A stretch of DNA of 64,000 nt. It comes from Apis mellifera. Taxonomy: Eukaryota; Arthropoda; Insecta; Hymenoptera; Apidae. Location: the NCBI RefSeq assembly GCF_003254395.2, contig NC_037647.1:9553050-9617049 (forward strand), given 5' to 3'. Under the pieces are notes generated by a model that was not told the origin of the DNA, ran no database searches, and worked only from the letters and a program-made list of their open reading frames with translations. Position 1 is the first letter of the stretch, and each line of letters begins with the position of its first letter. Shown piece by piece: positions 1 through 10,395 of this stretch. The position numbers were made by a program, and so were the translations under genes.

Positions 1-808
1 CCTCCTCGCTTTACAGTCTTTTTATCCACCGTCCCGTGGACCCTCGTGATTTTATCGTCCTTGTATCCTCTCGACTCCCGTCCGCCGAAGAGGTTTGTTA
101 TTCCACCGGTAGATAGGCGACAAAGGAATTAATCGGGTCGTCTCTTCCTCCCTCTCTTCTCTCTCTCTTCTCTCTCCTCCACCTCCCTCTTTCTCGTTCG
201 AGTACCGTCAATTAAATTGAAACGTTAAAAACCGGGGATAAATTGAAACGAACGTGCGAATGCTGTGTATCCCCTCTTTCCTTCGATTTTTCCCTTCGAT
301 TCTGGACTCGAACGAGAGGAATCCGCGTTCACACGCTAACTCTTAACTCTTCCTGAGAAAAACGTATCTCTTTTCTTTATTCCTCCTTCGCGACGAGGAT
401 CGAATAACGGGGGAACCGCGTTCCCCTCCTCACTTCTCTGCCCTTAATATCCCCGATGGAAGCAGGGGGAGGCAGGAGGCTAGGAAAATGAAAAAAAAGG
501 ATCGATTCGATGGAGTTTCCCTCGTAGAAATTCGCGCGCTTCCGTCGCGAATGAATGAATGGGTGGAGAGCGCGTGGCGCGCGTGCACAATGAAGAGAGA
601 GAGAGAGAGAAGGTCCAGGGAGTATAATACGAAGTCTAAAAATCAAAACACATTAATCTCGGCCACGTGGCGTAGGATCGCGCGCGCCGGTAACAAAACA
701 TTTTCCGGCGTCCCCCACCCCCCGCTGTATACATACACGGGTGCTACTTTCGACGACACTTGCGGTACCGTTTAAGTTTCAATACGTTCTCCATTTACCC
801 GTCCGCCC

Positions 809-829
809 ATATATATATATATATATATA
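809..829. repeat. (AT)n microsatellite
   Basis: Uninterrupted AT dinucleotide array of about 21 bp. Confidence 0.95.
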
Positions 830-1788
830 ACCATCCCTTTATTTATTTGAATAAGCCGTGCTCGGTAGCCGTGTTTTCTCTTTGCGAATTTATCCGGCCG
901 GGTGAAGTGGGTATTGAACGACGATGGACGAGTGGGGTGGACAGGTAGGCCATTGTTCGATCTCGAATCGAATCAAACACGGCGGAATCCCCTTCCTTCG
1001 TTGTTTCTACAACGCGACGTGTACGCGTGGGCGATATTTCTTCTTCGATTCTTCTTCAGATGACTAATCGTAATCGTAACCAGTCGCGTGGGCAGAGAAT
1101 GAACGAACGAAAATCGACGATCGTCCGTAATTGCGCGTGTATTGTGCTGCTTGTTCATTTTTATATCGAAAGAAATACAGTTAAGAAAACGACTGGGAGG
1201 AGGAGAATCGAAAACGTTCGCCCCCGAATTTCTTGCAACACGTACGTAGATACACGTACGTACGTAACCGCTTATCTAATTCAATTTGGTAATATCATGC
1301 CCATTGAGAGAATAAATGATTACCGGGAAGATATGAAGTTATCTGGTCCCGCGGGACGCGTAAATTGCCATTACCCGACGGTGCTCCCGATGGAGCGAAG
1401 CGAGAGAGAGAGAGAGAGGAGCCCGCGGCTTTCTGGGGGAAGATCCCGCTCGAGGATCTTAATTATTAATCGTTCCCGTTAATCACGCCAATCGGACGCG
1501 TGAAATATCACGTTGAAATGTTGCTACCGTATCCGGGAAAAGCGGGTATTTTTCTCCAACGCCAATTTATCTTTCCCTCCCTTCAAAATTTCCCGAATCT
1601 TACGAAATATTCCCCAGTAAAAATCTGTTGCAACGAATGCACGAGAATAATAGATCAGCGAGCTATTACTTGAACTTTCATTTAAGAGCGAATCTTAATG
1701 AAGAATTTCTCAATAGTTTTAAATAGATTCTCTGTTCATCTGTTGCACGAATCAAAGAAACGAATTCGAAGCTCGCAACACGGAGGAA

Positions 1789-1809
1789 GAAAGAAAGAAA
1801 GAAAGAAAG
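1789..1809. repeat. (GAAA)n microsatellite
   Basis: About five GAAA units that run into an A-rich, purine-only tail. The tract keeps frames open on both strands and therefore explains overlapping open frames here. Confidence 0.9.
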
Positions 1810-3684
1810 GAAAAAAAAGAAGAGGGAGACGGTGTAGGAGGATGACGAGCGAGATACCGACGTTGTTCTCGTGGGGTGTAGCCGGTCGAATGGCAACCGT
1901 CGTACTACTCGATTGGACGGATATATTCGTTGCGCGGTGATCACGAAATCCGAGGGTGAAGCTGACGGACGCGAGGGGGGGGGACGGGGGCAACGAGAGC
2001 AAGAGAGCTAAGGGGTGGAGGTTGACTGTGCTGGCTGGATTTCGAGGGGTGCCAATGGAAAATCGTGACGGTTAGAGGGGGCGCGAACAATGCGCCGGAG
2101 ATTTAGCGTGACACCGACGGTGTGCAAAACCAATCCTCCACGACGAATATTTTTCTGACTTTCGAAACAATTCTCCTCGAAAGATTTTTCCTCCTCGTTC
2201 TTTTTTTTCTTTTCTTTTCTTCCCTCGAATCCAACAGCAACATCTCTCCTATTATTTCGAAATTCTATAATAAATATATATAAATATACGTACGAGGAAT
2301 TAATCGAGGCAACGTATCGATATCGTTTGTTATTATTATCGTTTCGGGGGAACGCGGCGTACGACGAAATCTTTATTCGTGCGTGGATCGTGGAGCGAAG
2401 CGGACGCGGCGACGCGCTACTCGTACTATAAATATTTATAATATTCCAAAGCGCGCTATAACTGCGTAGAAGAATCTCGTTATCGTTCGAGCACGTTTTC
2501 AACGACGATACATTCCTCGGAATATATAAAGAGAGGTAAAGAGACGATTCTATGATTCGTCAAATTTTTTTTCCCCCTTATCTGGCAAGCGACGGTCTGA
2601 TTCACAAATCTTCTCCGCTAAGTAGGGGGTTTTGACCGAAGAGAGGAGAACGAGGGGGGGAGGGGTTGGTGGTGCCCTCCCCCCCTTCTCTCTACCCCAG
2701 CATCCCGATGGAGCGTGAAAAACAGAGGGGTCCATTGTAACCTCGTCCTGTGGCTAATGCGACTGTCGTCGGTGTAGAAAACCGGGTGCACGGGGTCTCG
2801 TCCTCGGCGAACATTAGCCAACGGTCGTTTAGCTGGAAATCCTCGCGGGGCACGCTCTCTGGGTTCCGGCTCGTTTGAAAGCGGATTTTTTTCAGCTGCC
2901 CTTTCGCACCCAAGTCGAGCACCATCCCTCGCATTCTTTCTCGTACGTATTTAATTGTTTTTCTCTCGTTTCCGCTTCCTTATTCCTTCGATTCTCTTCG
3001 TTTCGTATCAGATTTCGTTATCTTCAATTCAACAAGAGCGCTTGTTGTGTATCGATACGTCGTAAATAGATGTTCCTTAGATAGTTTCTTTATGGAGAAG
3101 CGTTGTGCAGTCGTGTCGAAATCGTCTCGAGTTGTTGGAAAAGGTTAAAAAACGTTATTTTCCCCTCTCCTGCTACCTTGTTATTCCCTCTCCTCTTTTA
3201 GAAAAACGTTCCCACGCGCGATAAACAGATGGATAATCTGGAAGAGGACAAACTTTGTTTTGCCTCTCCCCTTCGACTCTCCTCGTTTCGCTTTCCAACA
3301 TTTTTTGCGTTTACAAGCTACGTTTACGGTTACGCGAAGTATTATTATCGGTAGTGTAATAACCTTTTTTCCAACTTTGGAGGAGAGAGATAAGGAATTT
3401 GCCGGTCGGTAAAAATTATCCGCAATAAACATGTCATCGTTTCGCCTTTTATTACTTTTATCGCGAGCGAAACAAGTGTGTGCAAGTCTAGAACCTATAT
3501 CTGGCTTTGCATCACCGGTGTATAAGTCTACCTACCCACGAGGTAGGAAGGATTGTCTGGTGTCCGATCTCCGTGGGAGCTGGCGCACTCTAGTTAAGCC
3601 GTCATAGTCTTCCGCTGCCCTGACTATCTATACCAATTAATCCTATGCTGCCACCGACGTCTCTCCACGTTAATCCGATTCCGC

Positions 3685-3887
3685 TTTATTCTCGCTATTC
3701 TCGTCGAATAATATTCGAGACTTCCGTTCGACTCGAACGAGAGAAAAGAAAGATTTTCGAAAGATTCTATCGAAAGAAACTCGATATACATTTCGGTTTA
3801 TTCTCGCTATTCTCGAATAATATTCGAGACTTCCTTCGACTCGAAAAAGAAAGATTTTCGAAAGAAACTCGAAGATATATATTTCGG
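3685..3887. repeat. Tandem duplication, unit about 112 bp
   Basis: Two head-to-tail copies. Copy 1 (3685-3796) and copy 2 (3797-3887) both begin TTTATTCTCGCTATTCTCG and both contain the near-perfect palindrome TCGAATAATATTCGA. Both share the segments GAGACTTCC, GACTCGAA, AAAGATTTTCGAAAGA and AAACTCGA. Copy 2 is shorter because two small internal blocks are missing. The start-to-start distance is 112 bp. This is a local duplication; no mobile-element termini or coding capacity are visible. Confidence 0.9.
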
Positions 3888-5471
3888 TGTAAGAAATGAG
3901 GAGGAGAAAGAGAGAGGATGGAACGATTAGCTCGAATATGCAAACGCGCGGAGGGTATAGAATTCCAGGTATGCACGTAATATAAAGGCGCGAAGGGAAT
4001 GCGATCAACGAGCCGATAAATCGGTTAATCGAGGAATATCTCGCGCGTGCTTCGGATTAATAAGGAATTCTCCTCCTTTTTCCTCTAAAATTCGTTCTAA
4101 AACTCTTGTCGAACGAAATTTCGCGAAATCGAGGGGAAAAAAAGACACGCGTCACCTTTGTCCCGCTATTTCCTACGCATCCGAGCGAGAGGGAAAAATT
4201 GGAGAGGAAAGAAGAGAGAGAGAGAGCGAAATGGAGGGGGACGTTGTTCTTTTAACACGGCTTTAGGGGGTCCTTTATGCTGACACAAATATCGCTTATG
4301 CCGGCGTCGCGTCGCTGTTTTGGCGGAGCATTGTGCCTTCCAAGGCCGTGTGTACCAAACACCGAGCTATGTGTACCCAGCAAACACGCTCGTCACGTGG
4401 CGGCACTGATCCCTTCCGTGGCCGCGGACTCCCCCTTGGACGGATTTGCGCAACGGGTCAGCCTGTATTCCCTTCGGAACCACGCGACCCCCGAACAACC
4501 TCTTCCCATTACGACCGCTCCGTACCGAAACCTTCTCCGCACTTTTGCCCGCAGTTCCGCTCCGTGGACCTCTCGCAGGGCGCCGCGGGTACCGGCAAAC
4601 ACACGTGCGAGCGCGATCAGCTCGGCGTCAGCTTTATTTGCCCCCGCACACCCGACTTTTTCTTTTCCCTTTTTTTTCCACTCCACCTATCCGAATGTTG
4701 CTCGACTCGCTTCGTTATATTATATTCGATTCGAATTCGAAATAATCGTTCCGTCGATCGATCGTATTCTCTCTCGAATATCGAAGGTTAATTATTGAGT
4801 AGAGTAATGTTAGGAATAGTTTTTCTTTTCATATATATATTCGAGGATAAACAGAGATACGACTCGACGAGATAAACGCATCGGTGCGCGTCATATTCCT
4901 CGGGATCTCGATCTACGTGTCGAGATTAATTACAGGAGACGTCGATGTCGAGGACAATTGACCGGAAGAGCGTGGTCCTTAACGCGGGGTGAGCTTTATG
5001 ACGGATAAACGTCCACAGCTCGTTTCCTCCCCTCTGTTCCAACGTGTCTCTCTCTCTCTGTCTTTCTTGAGAGGATGAGGGTGTGAGAAGAGTCTGGAAA
5101 CTTCAGTGGAAAGTGATAAATAACGGGGATGCGGGGCAAAATCGTGTGGAACGGCGGGGAGGGGCTTTCGAAAGGGCACACGCCATTACCTCCGATGTGT
5201 TCGCGGGACGACAACCGCGACGAGAGGAGGAGACTTAGCCGCGTCGTCGAGCGATGATCGCGATACACTGAGTGAAGGAGGAGGAGGAGGAGGAAAGAGA
5301 GGCTGGTTGAAAAGAGGGAAGGAAAGGGGAGAGAGAGGGGCTTTACCCCTCAGAAGGGCCGAAAATGAAAATCGTATTGTCGTGCGGACTCCCTTATGAG
5401 GGAAAAAGCCGGCGCATTATGTTCGCGTTAGCGAGTGCCGGCAGCGGCTAAAGACAGCGGTCAGCGCTCTT

Positions 5472-6203
5472 TCACGAGGCGGTCATCAATGCGCCGTCAT
5501 CAATAATCGCGCCCTGACAGCTTCCCCCGCCTGGATTTAGATCCTCCTCGGATCCAACGATCCGAGTGTCGGTGGTGAAAACGAAGGGCACAAAGGAACG
5601 ATTATTCGGAAAGGGGAGAAGTAAACAATATCGACGATGATTCGTTAGAATCTTTGCCTCGAGAGAGGAATAACAAAATTGGATAAATCGGTCGAAAGCA
5701 AAGATGATGATTGCAGTACGACGAGTGGAAAATGGATTTGGAAAGAAGAATCGCGGAAGAATTGGAAGGAAAACGTATGGACGACTCCCTCTAGTAGTTT
5801 CTTCCGTTTCGTTGGAAAAGTTTGCCGATTTATGCGCCTCTTTTTTCGCAACCGGAGTGAGCGTCTTCCTATCGAAAACTCCCTTTCCTTCTCCTTCTCT
5901 CCCTTTCTCTCTCTCTCTCGGTTGGAACGCGTGCCATCGTAAAAATGGTGGAGCTTTTAAACGGTGGGCCACGAAGCCACCTGGCGCGCCTCGATCCTCG
6001 CACGTGTCGAAAGACATTAAGTCGACACGGTGGAGGAATATGAAGTGTAATGACGCCGCGGGGGGAGGGAAGGCGAGCGACACGGTGGTGCACGATGTGT
6101 CGCGTACACGGCATCGATCTTCATCCATCAGCCACGCCTTCGGTTTTTCCCAACCGAGGATTCCTTTGCGGTTTTTCCGCTCGAGCGGCAGATGCGTATC
6201 CAT
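5472..6203 (-). CDS. Unrecognised 243-codon open frame, probably spurious
   Basis: An ATG (6203-6201) opens a 243-codon frame. The middle part (around residues 90-110) is a charged E/R/K/G tract produced by CT-repeat DNA on the opposite strand; the rest has a mixed composition with no recognised domain. A 230-codon frame on the plus strand (5704-6396) overlaps it almost fully, which is the usual sign of stop-poor low-complexity DNA rather than of two genes. No splice site, poly(A) signal or signal peptide adds support. Confidence 0.08.
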   Translation of the reverse strand: MDTHLPLERKNRKGILGWEKPKAWLMDEDRCRVRDTSCTTVSLAFPPPAASLHFIFLHRVDLMSFDTCEDRGAPGGFVAHRLKAPPFLRWHAFQPREREKGREGEGKGVFDRKTLTPVAKKEAHKSANFSNETEETTRGSRPYVFLPILPRFFFPNPFSTRRTAIIIFAFDRFIQFCYSSLEAKILTNHRRYCLLLPFPNNRSFVPFVFTTDTRIVGSEEDLNPGGGSCQGAIIDDGALMTAS

Positions 6204-8236
6204 TCCGCTCCAACTTTTCGGCCTTTTCGCGCTCGCCTCGATTCATCATCGTCGCCTCGATCTCGACGAGCCTCCTCCTTCTCCCTCCCCTCCTTCTTCT
6301 CTCGATTTCGGAAGAAGAGAAAGAAACGGCGAAATCACGACGACCAATCGCGACCGACCGACCGATTTTGCCCGTCGGAAATCGGGGCCGATGTAAATCG
6401 GCCTAATGGATCCCCTCGGTTTTCTCCAAATAAATACCGGGACGCGCAAAAGCGTCTCTCTCGCGAGCGTAGAATGCAGATGAAAGCCCCGTTTCTTTGG
6501 AGCGGGACGCCAAACAAGGTGATCGCTCGTTAGAGAAGGTAGGGAGAAGAAACGGATCGGCGTTCGGACGCATTAAAAATCCACGAATCCTGGAATCCTT
6601 TCCGCGAGGCAAGAAACACCGCTCGCCACTACTACATTTGGCCGAAAATTTGAATCGTGTCTCGAAACTACTCGACCCCTTCCCTCTCCAAGAATCGAAA
6701 TTCGGATTCTCTACGACCGAATCGAAAAGAGTACGAGGCGCGTACCGGTTGTGGCGATCTCGTTAATTTGCACAGGCAATAAAAAAGAGGTAGACGTTTT
6801 CGAGGAGCGTGTGCGAGGAACCCGCCCACCACGGTCCATCCCTCGGAAGTAGGGGAGGGCGGACAAAGGATGATATTCGATTAAAAGGGACGACAAAGAG
6901 AGAGAGAGAGAGAATCGGGGAATAAATGCTTTTCGGTATCGGTGGTGGTGGTGTTGTTTGTCTTTGGTATTTGGGGTAGGCGAAAAGGGCGCGACAGCGT
7001 TGTCGATCGTGGACGATGATGGAAGTCGTCGTCGTTGTCGATCGTGGCACGGCGGTAGTCATTGTGCACGGCACGTGCCGTGACGAGAGAAAACGAGGCT
7101 GGCCGTCGGTCGGCAGTAGTCGGGCCTAGAAAGCGGTCCTTCGCTTCCTCGGTCACAATGCACGATTCCTATCCTGCCAGATATATGGACGGAATTAATT
7201 GATACCGCGTGCCTCGGCATCGAGCAAGGGTTGCGTAAGCACCGTGGAAAAAGCGATCTCTCTCTCTTCCTTTCGCCTCTTCTTTCCTCCTCTCGTCTTC
7301 TCCCGGCCGACTCCGCCTCGCGTCGCAAAAAGCTTTTAAACGCGTCGCCCGCCTTGTTCCTCACGCTTCGATGAATCCTGATCGACGATCGTATCGGGCG
7401 AACACGTACGGATCGTTTGCTCTCGAGGGCCCCCGTGCCCTCGTTATCCTTTCTTTCTTTTTCTTTTTTAAAAAAAGCTGCAGGTGCATTTTGATGAGTA
7501 ATTATTCCGTAACGTTGACGAAACGAGAAGCAGCAAGACGCTTCGGAAAAGAAGCGAGCCCTTTTGAACGAGGCGGAGGTGGACGGACGGAGAGCCAGAA
7601 GGACAGAGTTGCAGAGCAAAAGTTATTATAAAAATAATCAAAGTTTGGCGAGGCAAGGCGAAGAGCCGCGGAGAAAGATTCCACAGGGAGGGAGAAGCGG
7701 CGACTCGTCTCGTTTACGCGGAGGGCGACGGGTCGGTCGGGTTCTCATTACGTTTGACGATTATGCGTTAATTTGCACCTAGCGATACTTCAAACGATTT
7801 TTATTCATTGCACGTCCACGATGAGTTTCGCTCTTTTCTAACTGGAAGTCGTCGTCGTCGTCTGTCGTTTCTGGTAGCTGGCCCGCGCAGGACTCCAGGC
7901 CCCGGGTCGAGATTTTCTTGGAGTTTTATATTTTTCCACGCTCCTTTCCGCGGAATCGGGGGAGGGATCCGCCTCGTCAAAGGACTCTTCTGGATATGAT
8001 AATCCCGGCGCCAAGCTGAATGCGTAATCAAGTTTTCTCTCTCTCCGAGAAGTGGACTCGGGCTCCTGATTACCTTTGCCTTTACGCGCCCGAACCTGCC
8101 GCGCTCTCCCTGCAAATTTTTGCACCGAATTTCGCAAATCCCTCCCCCGCCTTCGACCAACGCACGCCTCGAGGAAAATTTGGCGAGCGATCGATGGAGA
8201 GACTCGAAAGGCCAACAGATCGGAAACCGCACTCGG

Positions 8237-8530
8237 TTAGGAGGATCCACTCGTTCGTATTCGCGTTAACGCGTTTCCCGGCCTGCTATTAACTAATGCC
8301 AACCACCCCTGGTTAGCGAAGGACGCGGTGCCATACGCGCACCGGCGAATCACCGAGCCGGGTAACCATCCGCAGGGCGCAGGGTGCAGGAGGACGCAGG
8401 ACATGCCTGCTACGACGGGACAGTTTAAGCCCTGATATATCGCCCGCCGACACTCCCAACTTCTGTCGCCGTTTCTGTACCGCTTTTTTGCCACGGCTGA
8501 CCATATGTCCACGGAAACCGAGATCCCCAT
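8237..8530 (-). CDS. Unrecognised 97-codon ATG frame
   Basis: The first ATG of this frame is at 8530-8528. The encoded 97 residues are not low-complexity: they include five Trp and five Cys, with a short hydrophobic stretch in the middle. No repeat lies beneath it, unlike most frames in this window. No family is recognised, and neither a poly(A) signal nor strong splice sites were seen next to it. It could equally be unannotated non-coding sequence with a chance open frame. Confidence 0.12.
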   Translation of the reverse strand: MGISVSVDIWSAVAKKRYRNGDRSWECRRAIYQGLNCPVVAGMSCVLLHPAPCGWLPGSVIRRCAYGTASFANQGWLALVNSRPGNALTRIRTSGSS

Positions 8531-9200
8531 CCACTGTATCTGCGCCTGTGCCACGCGTTCTCTCTCTCTCTCGCTTTTTCCATCGCTTCCCCCAAAATTC
8601 GATTTGCCAACGAATTTGCCAAATTGACGATTGGCGATTTTACGATCGGGGTAAGAAGAAGTAAGTTCTTTTTCTTCCTTTCGGAATTAACGAGGGCGAT
8701 AAACGGCTCGGGACGATGTAACGAACGCGTATTCGATCGTGACGCGAAGGAGAGACGCGAGTTAAGCGAGTTTAGATAAAACCGTGGTCGTCCAACAGGC
8801 GTCCAACCCCACTTTGCAACGTAACAAATGATGCCACATGTTCGAATCTTCCTCTCTTTCGACCTCTCTCTCTCTTTCTCTCTCCTCGTCGCTTTTCCTC
8901 TTCGAGCCGCGGGGCATGGAGAGCGTTCGGCTCGATGTTCGTGGGAGGGAGGGGGGGTGGCTCGTGTAATTTGTACGGTTAAACGCACGTGCAAAAACGG
9001 ATCGGGGGAGAGAGAGAGAAGGGGAGAAGACAATTTACGCGGGACTAAACTGCCGCGCTGGGAGCATTTAACCAGAAGCACGGATCGAATCGATCCTGCT
9101 TAGATCCCGTTAATGGAACCTTATGCCTATGGTGAAAAGTTGCGGGCAAATGGCGCCTAACTGCAAGTGTAATGCCCGGGACGGGTCGAGTGTGTTCTTC

Positions 9201-9290
9201 TCTTCTCGAGAGAGGAAAGAAAGAAAAAAAAAAGGAAAAGAAAAGAAACGTCGCGAGGAAGAAGAAAGGAAGAAAGAAAATTCCTTCGAA
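9201..9290. repeat. Purine tract (GA-rich)
   Basis: Almost entirely A/G from about 9209 to 9280, with irregular AAAG/GAAG units. It is mirror-like and polypurine, so it may adopt triplex structure; that is inference. Confidence 0.7.
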
Positions 9291-9306
9291 AAAGAGACCG
9301 TAACCG

Positions 9307-9452
9307 ATGCCGATGGATGAGAGGATGCCATTGAAGAGCGAGAGAACAAACGCGCGTACGTGGACCCCCCTCTCTCCTCTTGCTCTTCCTGGTCTTTTCA
9401 CGACGATTGTCCGACGACCACGGTCGGGCCGAGTGCCACCGGCACGCTGCAG
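9307..9452 (+). CDS. Candidate first coding exon ending at a perfect splice donor
   Basis: An ATG at 9307 (with further in-frame ATGs at 9313 and 9325) is preceded two codons upstream by an in-frame TAA (9301-9303). The frame stays open for 48 codons plus two bases and meets the donor CAG|GTAAGT at 9452/9453, identical to the U1 consensus. Read through, translation would stop at the TAA inside the donor, so the open frame and donor coincide. The peptide starts MPMDERMPLK, is Arg- and Pro-rich and matches no family I know. The ATG context (AACCGATGC) is only moderate. A matching acceptor cannot be assigned, although the phase (two bases left) would fit an acceptor at 25315/25316. Confidence 0.2.
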
Positions 9453-9550
9453 GTAAGTGGCCGTCATCGCGCCTCGCTTAAAAAGCCTAACCGATTGCCG
9501 CCTCTTTATCAACCACTTTACCCAACCTTTGAGAAACTGTCTGGGTGTCG

Positions 9551-9555
<5 letters not shown>

Positions 9556-9582
<27 letters not shown>
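9556..9582. repeat. (CT)n microsatellite
   Basis: Uninterrupted CT array of 27 bp, about 100 bp downstream of the 9453 splice donor. It is a potential GAGA-factor binding tract on the minus strand. Confidence 0.95.
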
Positions 9583-9588
<6 letters not shown>

Positions 9589-10266
9589 TCAACCTGTGCC
9601 GCGCTCATTGTGCGATTAATTCTGACATATGTCCGCGGGCACAGAGGACGGCGAGATCCTATTCTCCTCGGGCTAACGAGCGTTCGAAAACTCGCTTAGG
9701 GAAAACGATGGAGAAACACGACGGTGGACACGGTTCCCCCGTCGAGAGAACGTTTTTTTGAGAGAACGATGGAGGGAAAGAGTGCCGTGTTTCGAATCGT
9801 ATCTCGACGTTCGACATTCGTCTTACGTTTAACACGGTCGTTCGTTAATACGTTCGCCTACCTGGCGGATATCTGCTGGACGAACGAACGGTTTTTCAAC
9901 TTGTTCATCCGTTACGTGTTATTGTGCGTGTGTGGCCCTTCCACGAAAATCAATCGGTAGACGGATGTCGGTAATCTTTTTTGCAAGCCAGGCAGACCGA
10001 ACGATAATTCGACGATTATGAAAATATATCGACTGCCCGCCGTCTCTTGCAACGTAATTTTCTTTAATAGCGATGAAACGATTTTTTCCTCCTTTCTGTC
10101 TTCCTTCTCGGATAGTAGTATTTACACTCGGTCTTACGTATCATTACGATCTTCTGGTGGTTTCCTCCTCCTCCTCCTCCTTCCTTTCTCTTCAGTTCCT
10201 CTCGTCCCCTCATCTGCAACAAAAGAGAAGAAAAGAAGAGGAAGACGAAGAGGATGATGCGTTGTA

Positions 10267-10395
10267 AACCACCCAAATTTATCAGTTCATCCTCCCACCT
10301 AAATTTATCAATCCCTCTTCCCATTCAAATTTATCAATTTCTCCTCCTTCTTATTTTTATCAATTCCTCCTCCTTATTTTTATCAATTCCTTCTC
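10267..10395. repeat. 26-bp minisatellite, about five copies
   Basis: The word ATTTATCA, or its variant TTTTATCA, recurs with anchor spacing 26, 26, 26 and 23 bp. Between anchors lie pyrimidine-rich spacers of the form TTCCTCCTCC. The last two units have lost the AAA before the anchor. The degenerate copies indicate an old array. Confidence 0.93.

Larger units (their letters stand above)
1..3660. other. Non-coding, microsatellite-rich stretch
   Basis: No convincing gene is seen. The stretch holds short GA tracts (about 594-611 and 1405-1418), an AT array (809-829), a GAAA array (1789-1809), AT-rich DNA at 2240-2540 with a TATATAAAG word near 2523-2531, and a long G run near 1975-1990. A minus-strand frame at 2008-2502 is open but has no ATG. 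An 83-codon minus-strand ATG frame (3181-3432) resembles no known family. The block 3481-3660 is non-repetitive and contains a small stem, CCTACC-CACGA-GGTAGG; its nature is unknown. Confidence 0.55.
3888..9300. other. Repeat-rich non-coding stretch
   Basis: GC-rich and AT-rich blocks alternate. A 400-bp GC-rich, non-repetitive block lies at 4270-4660 with open frames on both strands but no recognisable protein. GGA/GAG tracts lie at 5274-5340, CT tracts near 5900, and GA tracts near 6897-6913. Long overlapping frames on both strands at 5472-6396 contain low-complexity tracts and are not recognisable. Purine-rich DNA occupies 9201-9290. No RNA gene was seen. Confidence 0.5.

Noticed and set aside
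2008..2502. A 164-codon minus-strand open frame in AT-rich DNA
   Set aside because: It has no ATG, no good acceptor was identified, it includes a Lys/Glu run from a purine tract, and no poly(A) signal follows. It was kept out of the gene list although its composition is partly balanced.
2523..2531. TATATAAAG as a TATA box
   Set aside because: AT-rich context makes it likely by chance, and no initiator or coding start follows at suitable spacing.
9921..9940. TTGTGCGTGTG, similar to the start of miR-210
   Set aside because: The match stops after 11 bases and no complementary arm was seen. Other conserved insect microRNAs (let-7, bantam, miR-1, miR-9, miR-14, miR-124, miR-184, miR-275, miR-276, miR-279) were looked for by eye and not seen.
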